From contig JBFWRU010000004.1 in NCBI GenBank assembly GCA_050248735.1, positions 62,001 through 126,000 on the forward strand: a stretch of DNA of 64,000 nt. The letters run 5' to 3'. The translations under genes and the position numbers were made by a program. This document shows positions 62,655 through 64,000 of this stretch, in pieces. The DNA is from JACKFE01 sp050248735 (GTDB lineage: Bacteria; Nitrospirota; Nitrospiria; Nitrospirales; UBA8639). The notes under the pieces were generated by a model. It did no database searches, was not told the DNA's origin, and saw only the letters and a program-made list of their open reading frames with translations. Every line of letters starts with the position of its first letter. Position 1 is the stretch's first letter.

Positions 62655-63725
62655 CTAATTGATCCGAATTCCCACATACGAGGAATTATTGGTCTCGTTG
62701 CTTTCTGCAATGGCATTATCAGGGTCAATAATCGCTCCCAGATGATAATTGGCCCCGCTGGTTAAATCGTTAGGAATCGTCAGAGTGGTATTGCTCGTCG
62801 TATATACCGTGTTGCGGCATACCGACACATTACCAGTGCCAATATGTCGATCCCAGGTCGTAATCAAATCATTGGTGGAAATGTAATATTTCACCGGCGT
62901 GCTTTTGCAACCGGATCCTAAATTCTCATACGACATTTCCAACCGCACCTGTTGCCCTTTGTTGACCCGATAGCGTGGTTCACCTGCGTCATTAAAGGAT
63001 GGCAACAGGCTCCCTGAAGAGTTAAACACCCGCGTACGGGCATGCGTGCTGTACTCCCCGCTGAATCCCGTCCATCGCCAATGGGCAATGGCGACATCAT
63101 TGGTGACTCCGTCATTTCCATACAGATTGACAGCGCCATGACTCGCATCTTCTCCCGGATAGGCATACGCGGTCGATCCATTCGCATGCATATGTGTGCT
63201 ATCCGACCCCATCGCATTATAGGTATACGTCACATGTTTCAACCCGAGGGCATGGCCCAATTCATGGACTGCGACGGTTTGGAAGGAGCGTGAACCTCCA
63301 CCGTAGCCCGAGAGCGTCTTTTTGTTGTGCGTATAGTGGTAGGGCGTGGTATTTCTAAATACCACATCCGCTTCCACCAAATGCCCGGTCAGGCAGGTGT
63401 ACCAATAATACGCCACCGCCGGAGCGCTGAGACTGTTAGTCCACCAGATTTCGTTTTGGAAATTGCCCTTTCCGACACCCGGTTCGTTATAGCTCAACGT
63501 GAATTTAAACTTACTGGGATTTTGGTTCCAAAGCTGTATAGACTCGGTCAGAGCATTCCGCCAGGGACCGGAGGGAAACCCCGTCCCGGAGGCCCGCATC
63601 TGCACCGAATTGGACCCCCATTTCTGGGTGATACCGGCACATTTGATTTTCTCATACGAAAAACCAACAGCCGGATACAACAACGACATCAGTAGGGACA
63701 CCACTATGATATTTTTGGATTTCAT
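62655..63725 (-). CDS. Secreted matrixin-type zinc metalloprotease with CARDB domain
   Basis: 356 residues from ATG 63725 (GGAGG 5 bases upstream; frame open to 63743). Signal peptide ends near GFS-YE. The catalytic domain has the full metzincin zinc motif HELGHALGLKH at 154-164, followed by a Met (YNAMGS) consistent with the Met-turn. A CARDB-type beta domain covers about 235-355 (VRLEMSYENLG, IDPDNAIAESNETNN). Expected to act outside the cell on proteins. It follows the partial gene at the right edge by 84 bases and may share its transcript. Confidence 0.88.
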   Translation of the reverse strand: MKSKNIIVVSLLMSLLYPAVGFSYEKIKCAGITQKWGSNSVQMRASGTGFPSGPWRNALTESIQLWNQNPSKFKFTLSYNEPGVGKGNFQNEIWWTNSLSAPAVAYYWYTCLTGHLVEADVVFRNTTPYHYTHNKKTLSGYGGGSRSFQTVAVHELGHALGLKHVTYTYNAMGSDSTHMHANGSTAYAYPGEDASHGAVNLYGNDGVTNDVAIAHWRWTGFSGEYSTHARTRVFNSSGSLLPSFNDAGEPRYRVNKGQQVRLEMSYENLGSGCKSTPVKYYISTNDLITTWDRHIGTGNVSVCRNTVYTTSNTTLTIPNDLTSGANYHLGAIIDPDNAIAESNETNNSSYVGIRIN

Positions 63726-63809
63726 CGCTTCCTCCATTAGCATGAGTCTGGATAATGTTGATCAACATGGGGTTTGTCATACCCATACCACCATCGGTCA
63801 GTGCCGACG

Positions 63810-64000
63810 TTAGGGCTGCACTTCCCTCGCTGGCCCTGTTCCATCTTCGGCGTCAAACAGCATATTGCCCTCAAGGGGCATCTCAGCCTCTGCCCCTTCC
63901 GCTCCTGGCTCAATACCGCGTGGAACGACCCGCAGCGGTCTTTGCAGTTTGAGGTTCGGGATGAGAGGTTTTTGGATTCCCATGTTCGGGTTGATCTGAA
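63810..64000 (-). CDS. C-terminal end of an exported-type protein with the RGI tail motif (partial)
   Basis: Only the last 62 codons are visible; the gene begins beyond the right edge. The reading frame is open to the window end and stops at TAA (63812-63810). It reads LIPNLKLQRPLRVVPRGIEPG, followed by an acidic Glu/Ala-rich tail ending REVQP. The PRGIEPG segment plus acidic tail matches the C-terminal pattern of the proteins at 32893, 41282 and 42011. Confidence 0.6.
   Translation of the reverse strand, partial: QINPNMGIQKPLIPNLKLQRPLRVVPRGIEPGAEGAEAEMPLEGNMLFDAEDGTGPAREVQP

Noticed and set aside
63755..63952. Plus-strand frame near the right edge
   Set aside because: It is a shadow of the minus-strand partial gene 63810-64000, whose tail matches a recurring motif.
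1..64000. CRISPR arrays, tRNA/rRNA genes, IS elements and prophage operons
   Set aside because: No regularly spaced repeats, no tRNA cloverleaf or rRNA sequence, and no transposase or integrase was seen; the tail-like genes are isolated and carry export signals.

Overview
The window reads as a chromosome segment of a Gram-negative bacterium of intermediate GC. It encodes outer-membrane lipoproteins, an apolipoprotein N-acyltransferase, periplasmic glucan synthesis (OpgG/OpgH), and many proteins with signal peptides, Tat signals or beta-barrels. The gene content and style fit a Nitrospirota (Nitrospira-like) genome, but that is an impression; no rRNA or other phylogenetic marker is present. 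I found no tRNA, rRNA, CRISPR array or insertion sequence.

Layout. 1-5.6 kb (minus strand): an ECF-type vitamin or micronutrient importer (partial EcfT plus an S-A-A' fusion) and an exported 5'-nucleotidase-like phosphoesterase. 4.4-10.9 kb: an ergothioneine locus with egtB facing an ABC importer whose fused binding protein/permease resembles EgtU, then egtD and an egtE-like PLP enzyme. 10.9-20.4 kb: a secreted metacaspase with a DUF4384 tail, divergent from an ECF sigma factor, its zinc-finger anti-sigma factor, and three paralogous Pro/Gln/Tyr-rich exported DUF4384 proteins. 20.5-26.4 kb: two small soluble proteins, then opgG, a small coupled ORF and opgH. 28.9-31.3 kb: two toxin-antitoxin type pairs (the ParE-like toxin is frameshifted) and a DUF5677-like gene.

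26.7-52.9 kb is the most unusual part. Seven exported proteins share one ~100-residue N-terminal module (eight copies), each joined to a different C-terminal region: glycine-rich beta domains, Ala-rich helices, a PAN/apple domain, a lectin/beta-helix/FG-GAP array, or unknown folds. The module ends in a conserved Ser-Gly-x-x-x-Arg-Gly. Between these genes lie a Tat-exported phage tail-tube-like protein, a spike-tip-like protein, a DsbA-type thioredoxin with a decayed second copy, an exported DUF3604/PHP metallohydrolase, Lnt, and small proteins sharing short motifs (NPQPLPPK, VRDHRG, and an RGI motif near the C-terminus). Upstream regions are partly duplicated as well.

53.0-64.0 kb: a large FecR-domain exported protein, divergent from a TPR/beta-barrel outer-membrane protein and a TPR-CHAT (caspase-like) protease; then small exported proteins, a matrixin metalloprotease with a CARDB domain, and the C-terminal end of another RGI-motif protein. 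The window thus holds two caspase-fold proteases alongside a large set of modular exported proteins. Whether these act together is inference.
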